Source of the DNA: JAJYSO01 sp964451785
GTDB taxonomy: Bacteria > Bacteroidota > Bacteroidia > Flavobacteriales > Flavobacteriaceae
DNA length: 64,000 bases
Direction of reading: 5' to 3'
NCBI GenBank assembly: GCA_964451785.1
Contig: CAYVJG010000001.1
Location: 1 to 64,000 of the forward strand
Shown: positions 24,872 through 33,703 of the stretch, in pieces
Position numbering within the stretch: position 1 is the first letter of the stretch
How the letters are laid out: each line of letters opens with the position of its first letter
Position numbers and translations under genes: made by a program
The notes under the pieces: generated by a model
What the model was told of the DNA's origin: nothing
Databases searched by the model: none
What the model saw: only the letters and a program-made list of their open reading frames with translations

Positions 24872-25744
24872 ATGTCTTTTTTGAATTTAAAAATACTGCA
24901 GCGTTTAGGGATTATTCTATTAATCGTTCTGCTTTTTTTGATTTTAGGAGGCATACTTTTTTATAGGAATAACATCACTAAAAAGGAGAAATTGGTTAAA
25001 ACTTCTCAGCCTATTCAAGTTTGGATTGATTCGCTAAAAGAAACTCATAAACAGAATCAAGAAAAAGGCTATACCTATAAGATTTATCCATTCAATCCAA
25101 ATTTTATATCAGCTTATAAAGGCTACAGACTAGGATTGTCTTCTGATGAAATAAAACGGTTACATAACTTTAGAGCAAAAGACAAATGGATTAATTCAGT
25201 AGCCGATTTTCAAAGGGTTACCGGCGTTTCAGATTCGTTATTAAAGGTGATATCTTCCTATTTTAAGTTCCCTGAATGGGTGGTTAAACAACAAAAACGA
25301 CTAGCTCAAAAAAAACAGTCAAAGTCGCCTTATGTTGAAAAGAAAGATCTGAATACGGTTTCTTATCAACAGTTGGTCGCTTTAAAAGGAATTGGTAATA
25401 CTCTAGCCAAACGAATTCTGAATTACCGCAATAAACTGGGCTATTTTGTTGATGATATTCAACTGAAAGATATTTACGGATTGACCTATGAACGTCGAAA
25501 AATGATTTTGAAATACTTTACCGTTAAATCACATAAAAACGTTCATAAAGTAAATCTGAATACCGCTTTTCTAGAAGATTTAATGACTGTTCCTTATTTT
25601 GATTATGAACTTGCCAGAGCGATTAGAAACTACCGATTGACACATGAAGGCTTTAAAACGATACAAGAATTGACTAAAATAGAGAACTTTCCTAGTGCTA
25701 AGTTGGAGCAAGTCAAACTCTATATTACCTTAGAAGAAGATTAA
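24872..25744 (+). CDS. ComEA-like helix-hairpin-helix DNA-binding protein
   Basis: 290 residues: a membrane anchor at 12-32, then an extracytoplasmic part with at least three helix-hairpin-helix units (DLNTVSYQQLVALKGIGNTLA near 168; VNLNTAFLEDLMTVPYFDYEL near 228; and an earlier unit near 95-130). The DLN/VNLN starts and GIG turn are typical of ComEA, the double-stranded DNA receptor of natural transformation, and of Bacteroidota HhH proteins of unknown role. The stop codon TAA is the first part of the TAATACC end of repeat copy 3, so the original C-terminus may have been longer or different. Confidence 0.82.
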   Translation: MSFLNLKILQRLGIILLIVLLFLILGGILFYRNNITKKEKLVKTSQPIQVWIDSLKETHKQNQEKGYTYKIYPFNPNFISAYKGYRLGLSSDEIKRLHNFRAKDKWINSVADFQRVTGVSDSLLKVISSYFKFPEWVVKQQKRLAQKKQSKSPYVEKKDLNTVSYQQLVALKGIGNTLAKRILNYRNKLGYFVDDIQLKDIYGLTYERRKMILKYFTVKSHKNVHKVNLNTAFLEDLMTVPYFDYELARAIRNYRLTHEGFKTIQELTKIENFPSAKLEQVKLYITLEED

Positions 25745-25872
25745 TACCGTATGGATAAATTAACTAGTCCAATTTCGACTTTGTCTCATTGTACTAGTAA
25801 TTTATGGCCCACGGTATTATACCTACAAAAGATATTATAAATCAGACTAAAAAATAATTCTAATTGGTATAA
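25742..25872 (-). repeat. Interspersed ~131-bp hairpin repeat, copy 3 (reverse)
   Basis: Reverse orientation relative to copies 1 and 2, about 92% identical. In this copy the hairpin arms both contain ACTAGT, giving the best-paired stem of the family. The left end starts exactly with the TAA stop codon of the ComEA-like gene. Confidence 0.88.
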
Positions 25873-25999
25873 AATAAACTCTGAGTAAATTTAGGTATAG
25901 TTTTAACTTTTCGTTACCTTGTGGCAAATTTTGATAGCCTGATTTTAAGAGAATTTATAATTGAAATTAGACTGTCTTTAAAAATTTAAACCAGACTTA

Positions 26000-27166
26000 A
26001 TGAAATACGAATATTTTACTGAAGAGCACGAATTATTTAGAAAAAGTTTACAGGATTTTTTGCAGAAAGAAGTCGTGCCTCACATCGAAAAATGGGAAAA
26101 AACCGGAACCATTGACCGCTTTATTTGGAAGAAATTTGGCGATATGGGATTCTTTGGACTTAATTCTCCAGAGGAGTATGGCGGCCTTGGTGTAGATTTG
26201 TTTTATACCGTGATTTTCCTAGAAGAATTACAAAAAATTAACTCAGGTGGATTTGCTGCTGCTATGTGGGCTCATGAATACTTAGCCATGACTCACCTCA
26301 ATAAAGAAGGCAATCATGCCATTAAAGAAAAATACCTCACTCCAAGTATTGCAGGTGATAAAATAGGTTGCCTCTGTATTACGGAGCCTTTTGGCGGTTC
26401 AGATGTAGCCGGGATGCGCTCTACAGCAGTTAAAAAAGAGGATCATTATGTGTTGAATGGCTCAAAAACATTCATTACAAATGGCGTATATTCTGACTAC
26501 TTGGTTGTAGCAGCTAAAACAAACCCTGACGATCGCCATAACGGCATGAGTATTTTTGTGGTTGATCGCGATACCCCCGGCATCGAAGCTACAAAACTCG
26601 ATAAATTGGGATGGCGTGCCTCAGATACTGGAGAAATTTCATTTACAGACGTTAGAGTTCCACTCGAAAATTTGATGGGCGAAGAAGGGAAAGGGTTTCG
26701 CTATATCATGCAACATTTTGCGCTTGAGCGCTTAATTATGGGTATTAATGCTCATGCACGCACTGAATATGCCTTAGAATATGCTGTAAACTATATGGCT
26801 GAACGCGAAGCTTTTGGGAAATCAATTAATAAATTTCAGGTTTTACGCCATAAAGTAGCTGATATCGCTAGCGAGTTAGAAATGGTAAAAACATTCAATT
26901 ACACTATTGCTGATCGTTTAAATAAAGGTGAATACGTGGTGAAAGAGGCAAGCATGTCTAAATTGCTCTCTACTAAAATGGCGGATAAGGCCATTTACGA
27001 TTGCTTGCAAATTTTAGGTGGATACGGCTATATGGAAGATTATCCTATGGCTCGCTTGTTTAGAGATAGCCGTTTAGGACCAATTGGAGGAGGAACTTCT
27101 GAAATCTTAAAAGAAATTATTGCTAAGGCAGTAGTGGACGGTAAAGAATATAAACCTTCATTGTAA
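26000..27166 (+). CDS. Acyl-CoA dehydrogenase
   Basis: 388 residues, full length for the family. It oxidises acyl-CoA to enoyl-CoA with FAD and electron-transfer flavoprotein. Visible motifs: CITEPFGGSDVAGMRSTA (FAD-binding), NGSKTFITNG, and REAFGKSINKFQ. The C-terminal position that holds the catalytic glutamate in medium-chain enzymes reads GGGTSEI, so E is missing there; a glutamate at 256 (ARTEYALEY) lines up with the base used by long-chain and isovaleryl-CoA enzymes. This suggests a long-chain, branched or glutaryl-type substrate. It stands alone, 128 bases after repeat copy 3. Confidence 0.92.
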   Translation: MKYEYFTEEHELFRKSLQDFLQKEVVPHIEKWEKTGTIDRFIWKKFGDMGFFGLNSPEEYGGLGVDLFYTVIFLEELQKINSGGFAAAMWAHEYLAMTHLNKEGNHAIKEKYLTPSIAGDKIGCLCITEPFGGSDVAGMRSTAVKKEDHYVLNGSKTFITNGVYSDYLVVAAKTNPDDRHNGMSIFVVDRDTPGIEATKLDKLGWRASDTGEISFTDVRVPLENLMGEEGKGFRYIMQHFALERLIMGINAHARTEYALEYAVNYMAEREAFGKSINKFQVLRHKVADIASELEMVKTFNYTIADRLNKGEYVVKEASMSKLLSTKMADKAIYDCLQILGGYGYMEDYPMARLFRDSRLGPIGGGTSEILKEIIAKAVVDGKEYKPSL

Positions 27167-27247
27167 TACAATTAACTTAGAACTGATTTAGGCTTTAAGC
27201 CAATAAATAGGAGGGATTTTATAAACCTCTATAATTAAAAAATGCAC

Positions 27248-28705
27248 ATGAGTAAAGAAATTAGAAACTTGCAACCTCAAGAAGTTTGGAATTGTTTTGC
27301 TGATTTAAATGCGGTGCCACGCCCTTCAAAAAAAGAAGAACGCGTGATTCAATTTGCTAAAGAATTTGGAGAAAATCTGGGTCTTGATACTACGGTTGAT
27401 GCCACTGGTAATGTGATTATCAAAAAGCCGGCTACGGCAGGAATGGAATCTAAAAAAACAGTGGTTCTACAAGGTCATCTCGATATGGTGCACCAAAAAA
27501 ATAACGACACTGATTTTGACTTTTCTACAGAAGGTATCAAGATGTATGTCGATGGCGATTGGGTGCGTGCACAAGGAACAACCTTAGGCGCAGATAATGG
27601 CTTAGGTGTAGCGGCTATTATGGCTATTTTAAAAAGCGATGACATTGCTCATCCAGCTCTTGAAGCTTTATTTACCATCGATGAAGAAACCGGAATGACT
27701 GGTGCTAAACATCTTGATGAAACGGTATTAAGTGGAGAAATTCTTTTGAATCTCGATACGGAAGAAGATGATGAAATTGGTATTGGTTGTGCAGGTGGGG
27801 TCGATGTTACGGCTACGCGCTCTTATGATTTAGAAACTGCTCCGGCTGATGCAAAAGCTTATGCAATTACCGTTAAAGGCTTAAATGGTGGACACTCCGG
27901 AATGGATATCATCAAAGGGCTTGGCAATGCTAATAAATTGATGAATCGCCTGTTGTATACCGCTCAAAAAGAAGCGTCATTACAAATTATCTCAGTAAGC
28001 GGCGGTGGTTTGCGCAATGCAATTCCTCGCGAAAGTTCAGCTGAGGTTGTGACTACTAATCCTAAAGCTTTTGAACAAGCTATTCAAGTGACCGCAGAAG
28101 CTATCAAAAAAGAATACGCCACACTCGAAGCTAATCTCGAAATCTCTTGCACAGCAACAACATCTGATAAAAAAGTTGCTTCAGTAGCTGATACACGTCA
28201 ACTGCTCAATACTGTTTACACGGCACATAACGGCGTGTATCGCATGAGTCCTGATATTGAAGATTTAGTAGAAACTTCAAATAACATTGCGCGTGTTGAT
28301 GTTGGCGAAGGTAGAATGGAAGTACAATGCCTAACGCGCTCTTCAGTAGAGTCAGGAAAATGGGATTTAGCAAATGCGCTTACTGCTGCATTTGAACTCG
28401 GTGGGTTTTCAGTAAAAACATCAGGAGAATATCCGGGATGGAAACCCAATCCAGATTCAGAAATTCTAAAACTCGTCGATGAACTCTATCAAAAACAAAA
28501 TGGAGAACGTGCTAACGTGGCCGCTTGTCACGCAGGATTAGAATGTGGTATTTTGTTGAGTCACTATCCAAAAATGGATATGGTTTCTTTTGGACCGACC
28601 ATTAGAGGAGCGCACTCACCAGATGAACGCGCTAGCATTTCATCCACACAAAAATTCTGGAAATTCTTATTAGAAGTACTCAAAGAAATTCCTGAACGCG
28701 CTTAA
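27248..28705 (+). CDS. pepD: Aminoacyl-histidine dipeptidase (PepD)
   Basis: M20-family zinc peptidase cleaving dipeptides such as carnosine-type aminoacyl-histidine. The metal-binding segments are all present: LQGHLDMVHQ, TLGADNGLGVAA (bridging aspartate), IDEETGMTGA (catalytic glutamate), LDTEEDDE and the C-terminal HAGLECGIL. The lid domain starts near residue 205 with NGGHSGMDIIKG. I prefer the ATG at 27248 (485 residues, MSKEIRNLQ), the usual start in relatives; an ATG at 27242 adds only two residues. A hairpin terminator follows. Confidence 0.93.
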   Translation: MSKEIRNLQPQEVWNCFADLNAVPRPSKKEERVIQFAKEFGENLGLDTTVDATGNVIIKKPATAGMESKKTVVLQGHLDMVHQKNNDTDFDFSTEGIKMYVDGDWVRAQGTTLGADNGLGVAAIMAILKSDDIAHPALEALFTIDEETGMTGAKHLDETVLSGEILLNLDTEEDDEIGIGCAGGVDVTATRSYDLETAPADAKAYAITVKGLNGGHSGMDIIKGLGNANKLMNRLLYTAQKEASLQIISVSGGGLRNAIPRESSAEVVTTNPKAFEQAIQVTAEAIKKEYATLEANLEISCTATTSDKKVASVADTRQLLNTVYTAHNGVYRMSPDIEDLVETSNNIARVDVGEGRMEVQCLTRSSVESGKWDLANALTAAFELGGFSVKTSGEYPGWKPNPDSEILKLVDELYQKQNGERANVAACHAGLECGILLSHYPKMDMVSFGPTIRGAHSPDERASISSTQKFWKFLLEVLKEIPERA

Positions 28706-28726
28706 AATTGCTTAATTAAATATTCT

Positions 28727-28767
28727 AATAAACCTCATGGCTTTTGGCGGTGAGGTTTATTACTTTT
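28727..28767 (+). terminator. Intrinsic terminator of pepD
   Basis: AATAAACCTCA (28727-28737) pairs with TGAGGTTTATT (28751-28761), then a short T-rich tail. Confidence 0.7.
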
Positions 28768-28812
28768 ATAGCCTACTTTGAATACCTTTAGTCGCTTCAT
28801 AAATTATTATCT

Positions 28813-29598
28813 ATGCTTGTTTACGATCAATTAAATCGCCCTATAAAACTTGAAAACACACCTCAACGCATTGTGTCATTAGTGCCTAGTCAAACAGAAT
28901 TACTCGTCGATTTAGGATTAGAAGATAAGCTGGTTGGGGTGACTAAATTTTGTGTTCATCCTGTTGATATCAAGCAAAAAGTGCAGGTAGTAGGCGGCAC
29001 CAAACAGATTCATATAGAACGCTTAAAGGCCGTTAATCCAGATATTGTGTTATGTAATAAAGAAGAAAATACAAAGGCTATGGTTGATGAAATAGCTCAG
29101 TTTTTTCCGGTGCATGTGGCTGATGTAGAAACCATAGAAGATACTTACCAACTCATTACTCAATATGGAGATCTATTTGATGTAGCTGATAAAGCTGCCA
29201 AAATTAATACAGATATAGAAAAAGCTTACCTTGAATTTAAAGACTATGTGGCTGATAAGCCAAAGCTGAAAGTGGCTTATTTCATTTGGCGAAAACCGTG
29301 GATGGTTGTCGGGAATTCTACTTTTGTCAATTACCTTTTAGAGCAATGTAAGTTTGAAAATGTATATGCTGATTTAGCCCGTTATCCGGAAGTGGATATT
29401 ACAAAACTAAAAGACATGGACTATCTATTGCTGTCTTCCGAGCCATTTCCTTTTGCAGAAAAACACCGTCAAGAGTTGTTGCCTTTTATAGGTAAAAAGA
29501 CAGAAATTAAATTTGTTGATGGCGAATTTTTTAGTTGGTATGGGTCGCGCTTGCGCTTAGCATTTACTTATTTTAAGCAATTGCACGAATTGCTCTAA
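28813..29598 (+). CDS. BtuF-like helical-backbone metal-receptor protein, no signal peptide
   Basis: 261 residues with the two-lobed class III substrate-binding fold: PQRIVSLVPSQTELLVDLGLEDKLVGVTKFC (in part: RIVSLVPSQTELL), GGTKQIHIERLKAVNPDIVL, and a long bridging helix near 130-160. Such proteins deliver vitamin B12 or iron-siderophore to ABC transporters, but this one lacks both a signal peptide and a lipobox (N-terminus MLVYDQLNRPIKLEN), so it should be cytoplasmic. No permease or ATPase is next to it. A role in cofactor handling inside the cell is possible but unproven. It overlaps the next, convergent gene by a few bases. Confidence 0.82.
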   Translation: MLVYDQLNRPIKLENTPQRIVSLVPSQTELLVDLGLEDKLVGVTKFCVHPVDIKQKVQVVGGTKQIHIERLKAVNPDIVLCNKEENTKAMVDEIAQFFPVHVADVETIEDTYQLITQYGDLFDVADKAAKINTDIEKAYLEFKDYVADKPKLKVAYFIWRKPWMVVGNSTFVNYLLEQCKFENVYADLARYPEVDITKLKDMDYLLLSSEPFPFAEKHRQELLPFIGKKTEIKFVDGEFFSWYGSRLRLAFTYFKQLHELL

Positions 29599-29783
29599 GC
29601 TTGTTTTGATGTTGAAGTTCCTAAATCGAGTAAGCGCTTTTTAATTTTGTGAGCTTCTTGGTGTAATAGGTCACTTTTTGATTTGTCTTTGGGCGCAATT
29701 TTATAAGCTTTACGCATTAATTTACAATAGTGACGTTCTAATTTTGAAGCTTCACTTTTGTGCTTTTTGAAAAAATGAAACAT
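29595..29783 (-). CDS. Small basic protein, Lacal_2735-like family
   Basis: I chose the internal ATG at 29783 (62 residues, MFHFFKKHKSEASKLE), because homologues of this flavobacterial family begin with an MF-FKK-type sequence. It is highly charged and helical, with an SDLLHQEAHKIKKRLLDL repeat of coiled-coil character. Its function is unknown. Its stop overlaps the stop of the BtuF-like gene by three bases on the opposite strand. Confidence 0.65.
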   Translation of the reverse strand: MFHFFKKHKSEASKLERHYCKLMRKAYKIAPKDKSKSDLLHQEAHKIKKRLLDLGTSTSKQA

Positions 29784-29958
29784 GTCTATTGCTTTTTTAG
29801 CCAAAATTAGCACTTTAAACTACCTGCGTTATAACTTATTGGTTAATATATTTGTAAAATATTTTAAAAAACATTAAATAAGTAAACGCTTTTTGTGAGT
29901 TTTAATGTATTGTAAACTGCTAGTTAAGTTTGCGGCTAAGTGTGAGAACTTAATGTTA

Positions 29959-32289
29959 TTAGCGTATTAAGCTAAAATGGCTGGTAAACAAATTTCCGTT
30001 CTTAAAGATAATTTTAAACCAATAATCATTGCTCGGCATAGGCTTGCCGTGAAAAGTACCATCCCATTCTCCTTTGGCCGGCAAGATGGTTAAGAGTTTT
30101 CCGTAGCGGTCATAAATTTGAATTTCTCGTACATTAGAGTTTGTACGGTCAACCTCTAGTAAGCGCCAATAATCGTTATGCCCATCAGCGTTTGGCGTAA
30201 AAAACTTCATAAATCCTATAACTTCTATTTGAGCACTGGCCGCTCCGCAGCCGTAACGGTCGCGTGCATAGATGTAATGTGTGCCTGGGCTAACCGAAAA
30301 AATGCTGTCTTTTTGATAAGCGCCTTGATCTAAAGCGTACTCGTAATTTCCTATGCCTTGTGCTATAATTTGAACACTGTAATTGCCAGGTTCGCCTAGA
30401 AGTTTATAGCTGATTGCGGGCTTTTCGGAGATTTTGACATCTATAGATTTTGTGACAGAACAGAATACGGTGTTTTGGTTGACAAGGTTAGCTTTGCTTA
30501 TTTCTACTTGGTAAGTGCCGGGTTCAGTGACCGTAATACTAGCTGTAGTGGCGCCGGTGTTCCAGTGGTAGTTGTACTGAGCCGTATCGCCAATAATACC
30601 CGGATAAACCTTGACGCTTGAATTGACGTTTAAGCAAAGTCGCGGCGGACTGTAAGTCGGATCGAGCTGAGGTGAATCTAAGAGACCTAGTTTGATCTCA
30701 ATAAGATCTTTGCAGCCATCGTAGTTGTCAATACGCGCATAGATACTTTTGGGGAGTTCAGATTTATTAATTACATAGTCGGCAGAGATGATATTTTCTC
30801 CCAAAACGGCATCTTCTTTATTGGCATAAAAATCAAGGTGATCTATATAATGCCCAACGATAGCTTCGATTTCAGCGTTTTTATCGGCTAAATTAAAATG
30901 CATTGTCGCACTGGATTCGGGACATTGTTTAAAATTGATTGCAGGATAATCAGTGGTTCCGGTTTTAAGCGTGACTTCAACAATATGATAACATCCAGAG
31001 TTAGTTTCTACACGTACATATATTTTTTGGTCAACACTGGTGTTGTGAAAATTATTAGGATTAGTGATTTTCCCACTTTGACTTTCATGCTCTGCCGCAG
31101 CTTGACTTATGTAGTAACCGGTGACTTCAAAATCCTGATCGCCTCCCGTATAAACTTCGTTGTAAACAGGGAGTTTATAAATGGCTAATCCATCTTGATT
31201 AAATGTACAAGAGTAAATACTAACCGGTTCTAAGGCATTAAAATCGGCATAGTTTATATTAATTTCATCGATAGCTTTGCAGCCCGCACCATATTCGACA
31301 ATCACTTTGTAGGTACCTGATTGGGTAACCTCAAGTGAACTTTCATTAGCGCCTTCAGTAATTAGAGTTTCATTATTGTTGCCGTACACCTGATACCATT
31401 TGTAATTTATAGGTGTGGTTCCAGATTGTTCAGGCGAGAGTGTGTAGGTATCGCCAGGGCAGAGACCACTGACATTCTCACCTAAATTGGCACTGATATT
31501 AAAACTTCCACCTTCGAGGAATACGGCAGAATCATAGCGATAGTTTGAATCATCAGCAATAACAAGTTTGATGTGATAAGTGCTGCCGGGAACAACATCA
31601 GTTTCAGCCGTTAGAACAGCGGTTTGTCCATTAAAATTTATCGGTGCATTAGCGGGGTTAAACTGTTCAAAATAAGCTTCGTTTTCAGCTGGGCAGCCGC
31701 CGGGAATTGCCGGGTGAATGGTCGTGACCTTTACGGGAGTAGTAGTACCGGGAATGACGGCTATATTCTCGTAAGTTGCGCTGTTTGACGGGCGAATTAA
31801 AAAGGCAAAAGCGTCAGAGTATTGACAGGTTTTATTACTGCCTTCACGATATTCTTCTGAGGCAAAAATATACCTAAATTGAATACGGTTGGCATTGGGA
31901 GTGAAGTCAAACTCAATTACAGTTGCATTAGTAGTGTGATTGAGGTTGAGTATGTTTTCTAAATCTTGATCGCCGTTCCAATTAGTGGCATTATCATCGC
32001 TTAAATTATTGTTAGGCCCCGGTACATTGCTGAGTTTTCCGGTACTTAGTACAATACCATCGGCAAAAGGAAAATTACTTCCGTTACTTGAAAAATAACC
32101 AAAACTACTAGTGTTACTAAAATTGCCGCTTATGCTATTGGTGACGCTAATGTTAGCAATACAACCGCTGTTGATTAAAATATCTTCAATCAGTTCTTGA
32201 GTGGAATATTGTGTGTTAGACACCGTAATATTTTGTCCGACTAGTGCTGTAACCCACAAAAATAATATTAAACAGCTGTAGTGTTTCAA
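29959..32289 (-). CDS. Secreted type IX (type B) cargo protein with choice-of-anchor L domain
   Basis: 776 residues. A signal peptide (LILFLWVTALVGQ) is followed by a choice-of-anchor L domain (SNGSNFPFADGIVLSTGKLSN near residue 70, and EFDFTPNANRIQFRYIFASEEY), several Ig-like or PKD-like modules (about 275-670, each with a GTYxVxV strand), and the C-terminal type B sorting domain beginning MKFFTPNADGHNDYWRL and ending in KNGNLFTSHFSLIR. This is the signature of proteins exported by the type IX system to the cell surface. Related in layout to the protein at 49049. The partner sortase and PorP-like proteins are not in view. Confidence 0.9.
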   Translation of the reverse strand: MKHYSCLILFLWVTALVGQNITVSNTQYSTQELIEDILINSGCIANISVTNSISGNFSNTSSFGYFSSNGSNFPFADGIVLSTGKLSNVPGPNNNLSDDNATNWNGDQDLENILNLNHTTNATVIEFDFTPNANRIQFRYIFASEEYREGSNKTCQYSDAFAFLIRPSNSATYENIAVIPGTTTPVKVTTIHPAIPGGCPAENEAYFEQFNPANAPINFNGQTAVLTAETDVVPGSTYHIKLVIADDSNYRYDSAVFLEGGSFNISANLGENVSGLCPGDTYTLSPEQSGTTPINYKWYQVYGNNNETLITEGANESSLEVTQSGTYKVIVEYGAGCKAIDEININYADFNALEPVSIYSCTFNQDGLAIYKLPVYNEVYTGGDQDFEVTGYYISQAAAEHESQSGKITNPNNFHNTSVDQKIYVRVETNSGCYHIVEVTLKTGTTDYPAINFKQCPESSATMHFNLADKNAEIEAIVGHYIDHLDFYANKEDAVLGENIISADYVINKSELPKSIYARIDNYDGCKDLIEIKLGLLDSPQLDPTYSPPRLCLNVNSSVKVYPGIIGDTAQYNYHWNTGATTASITVTEPGTYQVEISKANLVNQNTVFCSVTKSIDVKISEKPAISYKLLGEPGNYSVQIIAQGIGNYEYALDQGAYQKDSIFSVSPGTHYIYARDRYGCGAASAQIEVIGFMKFFTPNADGHNDYWRLLEVDRTNSNVREIQIYDRYGKLLTILPAKGEWDGTFHGKPMPSNDYWFKIIFKNGNLFTSHFSLIR

Positions 32290-32421
32290 AACAGATAATT
32301 AAGGAGTTGAATTATAAAGGTACAATATTCCTTTATTTTCTGCTAATAATAAGGCGATAACAAGTTTATTTTTAGGTAAACTTTGTATAAAGTGTGAATT
32401 TATATTTCTTTTAACCTTAAC

Positions 32422-33048
32422 TTATAGATTTTGGCGGTCTTTAGGATGTTGGGTGAGGTATTCTTTAGGGAAAAGAAGCTTAATGTTTTCAAATGAATTT
32501 TTTAAAGCCTTTTGGGTTTGTTCAAAATTTTTCCATTCAGCTTTAGAAATATCCTCGCTGTTTTGGGGTTTTAATTCACCGGTAAAATTAGTGCGCATTT
32601 CAAACCAATGGGTCACTTTTAAGCGGTATTTACCTTTGTGTTTCATCACGTGGTAGGTGGTTTGAATCGCTTTGATAATCTTTAATCCGGTAGCTCCTGT
32701 TTCTTCTTCAACTTCCCGAATAGCCGCTTCTTCAAAGCTCTCTTTTTTCTCAACACCACCTTTAGGTAAGTCCCAACGATTTTTACGGTAAATAAATAAA
32801 ATTTCGTTATGTTTGTTATACACTAATCCGCCGCCAGCAATAATTGGTTTAAGCTGGGTTTCAAGGTGTTTGATGAGTTTGTGCTCTTTAGGGTGGAAAA
32901 GATTCACATAAAACAACTCTTCTTTTTTAATTTTTTTGATGATATCCTTTATATTGGCTTCCTTAATAGGAATTGACAAATATTGATCACCAATGTTTTT
33001 TTCAGTTGAGAGGATTATTGGGGTATCGTCAACAAATACTTTATACAT
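32422..33048 (-). CDS. NUDIX hydrolase
   Basis: 208 residues. After an N-terminal region of about 70 residues comes the NUDIX domain: GGGLVYNKHNEILFI, then the Nudix box GGVEKKESFEEAAIREVEEETGA with the essential glutamates (REVEEE). It hydrolyses a nucleoside diphosphate linked to another group; the substrate is unknown. The charged N-terminal segment is not part of the domain. It is divergent from pyrE with only five bases between the two start codons, so each promoter must lie inside the neighbouring gene or transcripts start at the codon. Confidence 0.88.
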   Translation of the reverse strand: MYKVFVDDTPIILSTEKNIGDQYLSIPIKEANIKDIIKKIKKEELFYVNLFHPKEHKLIKHLETQLKPIIAGGGLVYNKHNEILFIYRKNRWDLPKGGVEKKESFEEAAIREVEEETGATGLKIIKAIQTTYHVMKHKGKYRLKVTHWFEMRTNFTGELKPQNSEDISKAEWKNFEQTQKALKNSFENIKLLFPKEYLTQHPKDRQNL

Positions 33049-33053
33049 TTAAT

Positions 33054-33698
33054 ATGATTTTAGATCAAAAAACCGCTCAAAAGACGGCCGAATTATTATT
33101 GCAAATTAAAGCAATTAAATTAAAACCGCAAGACCCTTTTACATGGTCAAGTGGATGGAAATCGCCGATTTATTGTGACAACCGAATCATATTGTCTTAT
33201 CCGGCTGTTCGCAATTTTGTAAAAGAAAATATGGCAGAGCAAGTGAAAGCACATTTTGGAAACCCTGATGTGATTGCTGGTGTGGCAACAGGGGCCATTG
33301 GGATTGGCGCCTTGGTAGCTGAATATCTCGATTTACCTTTTGTTTATGTGCGTCCTGAAGCTAAAAAACACGGTCGTCAAAACCAAATTGAAGGCTACTT
33401 GCAAGAAGGACAATCAGTAGTGGTGATTGAAGATTTAATCAGCACCGGTAAAAGTAGTCTTAATGCTGTTAATGCCCTTAAAAATGCAGGCGCAAAAGTG
33501 CAAGGGATGTTAGCAATCTTTTCGTATGGTTTTGATTTAGCACAGCAAAATTTTGAACGCCAAGATGTAGAATACTACACTTTGAGTAATTATGAAACAA
33601 TGCTTAAGCAAGCTGTAGCTTCAGATTATTTAAAAGAAGAAGACCTACATACTTTAAAATCTTGGCGTGAAAACCCATCAATTTGGAATGTAAAATAA
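33054..33698 (+). CDS. pyrE: Orotate phosphoribosyltransferase
   Basis: Joins orotate and PRPP to form orotidine-5'-phosphate in pyrimidine synthesis. The ATG at 33054 (214 residues, MILDQKTAQKTAELL) is the normal start; the longer frame from 32973 would overlap the NUDIX gene on the other strand. Motifs: FTWSSGWKSPIYCDNR, VRPEAKKHGRQNQIEG and the PRPP loop VVVIEDLISTGKSS. It is followed after five bases by a SRPBCC gene, likely in one transcript. Confidence 0.95.
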   Translation: MILDQKTAQKTAELLLQIKAIKLKPQDPFTWSSGWKSPIYCDNRIILSYPAVRNFVKENMAEQVKAHFGNPDVIAGVATGAIGIGALVAEYLDLPFVYVRPEAKKHGRQNQIEGYLQEGQSVVVIEDLISTGKSSLNAVNALKNAGAKVQGMLAIFSYGFDLAQQNFERQDVEYYTLSNYETMLKQAVASDYLKEEDLHTLKSWRENPSIWNVK

Positions 33699-33703
33699 AC
33701 GCT

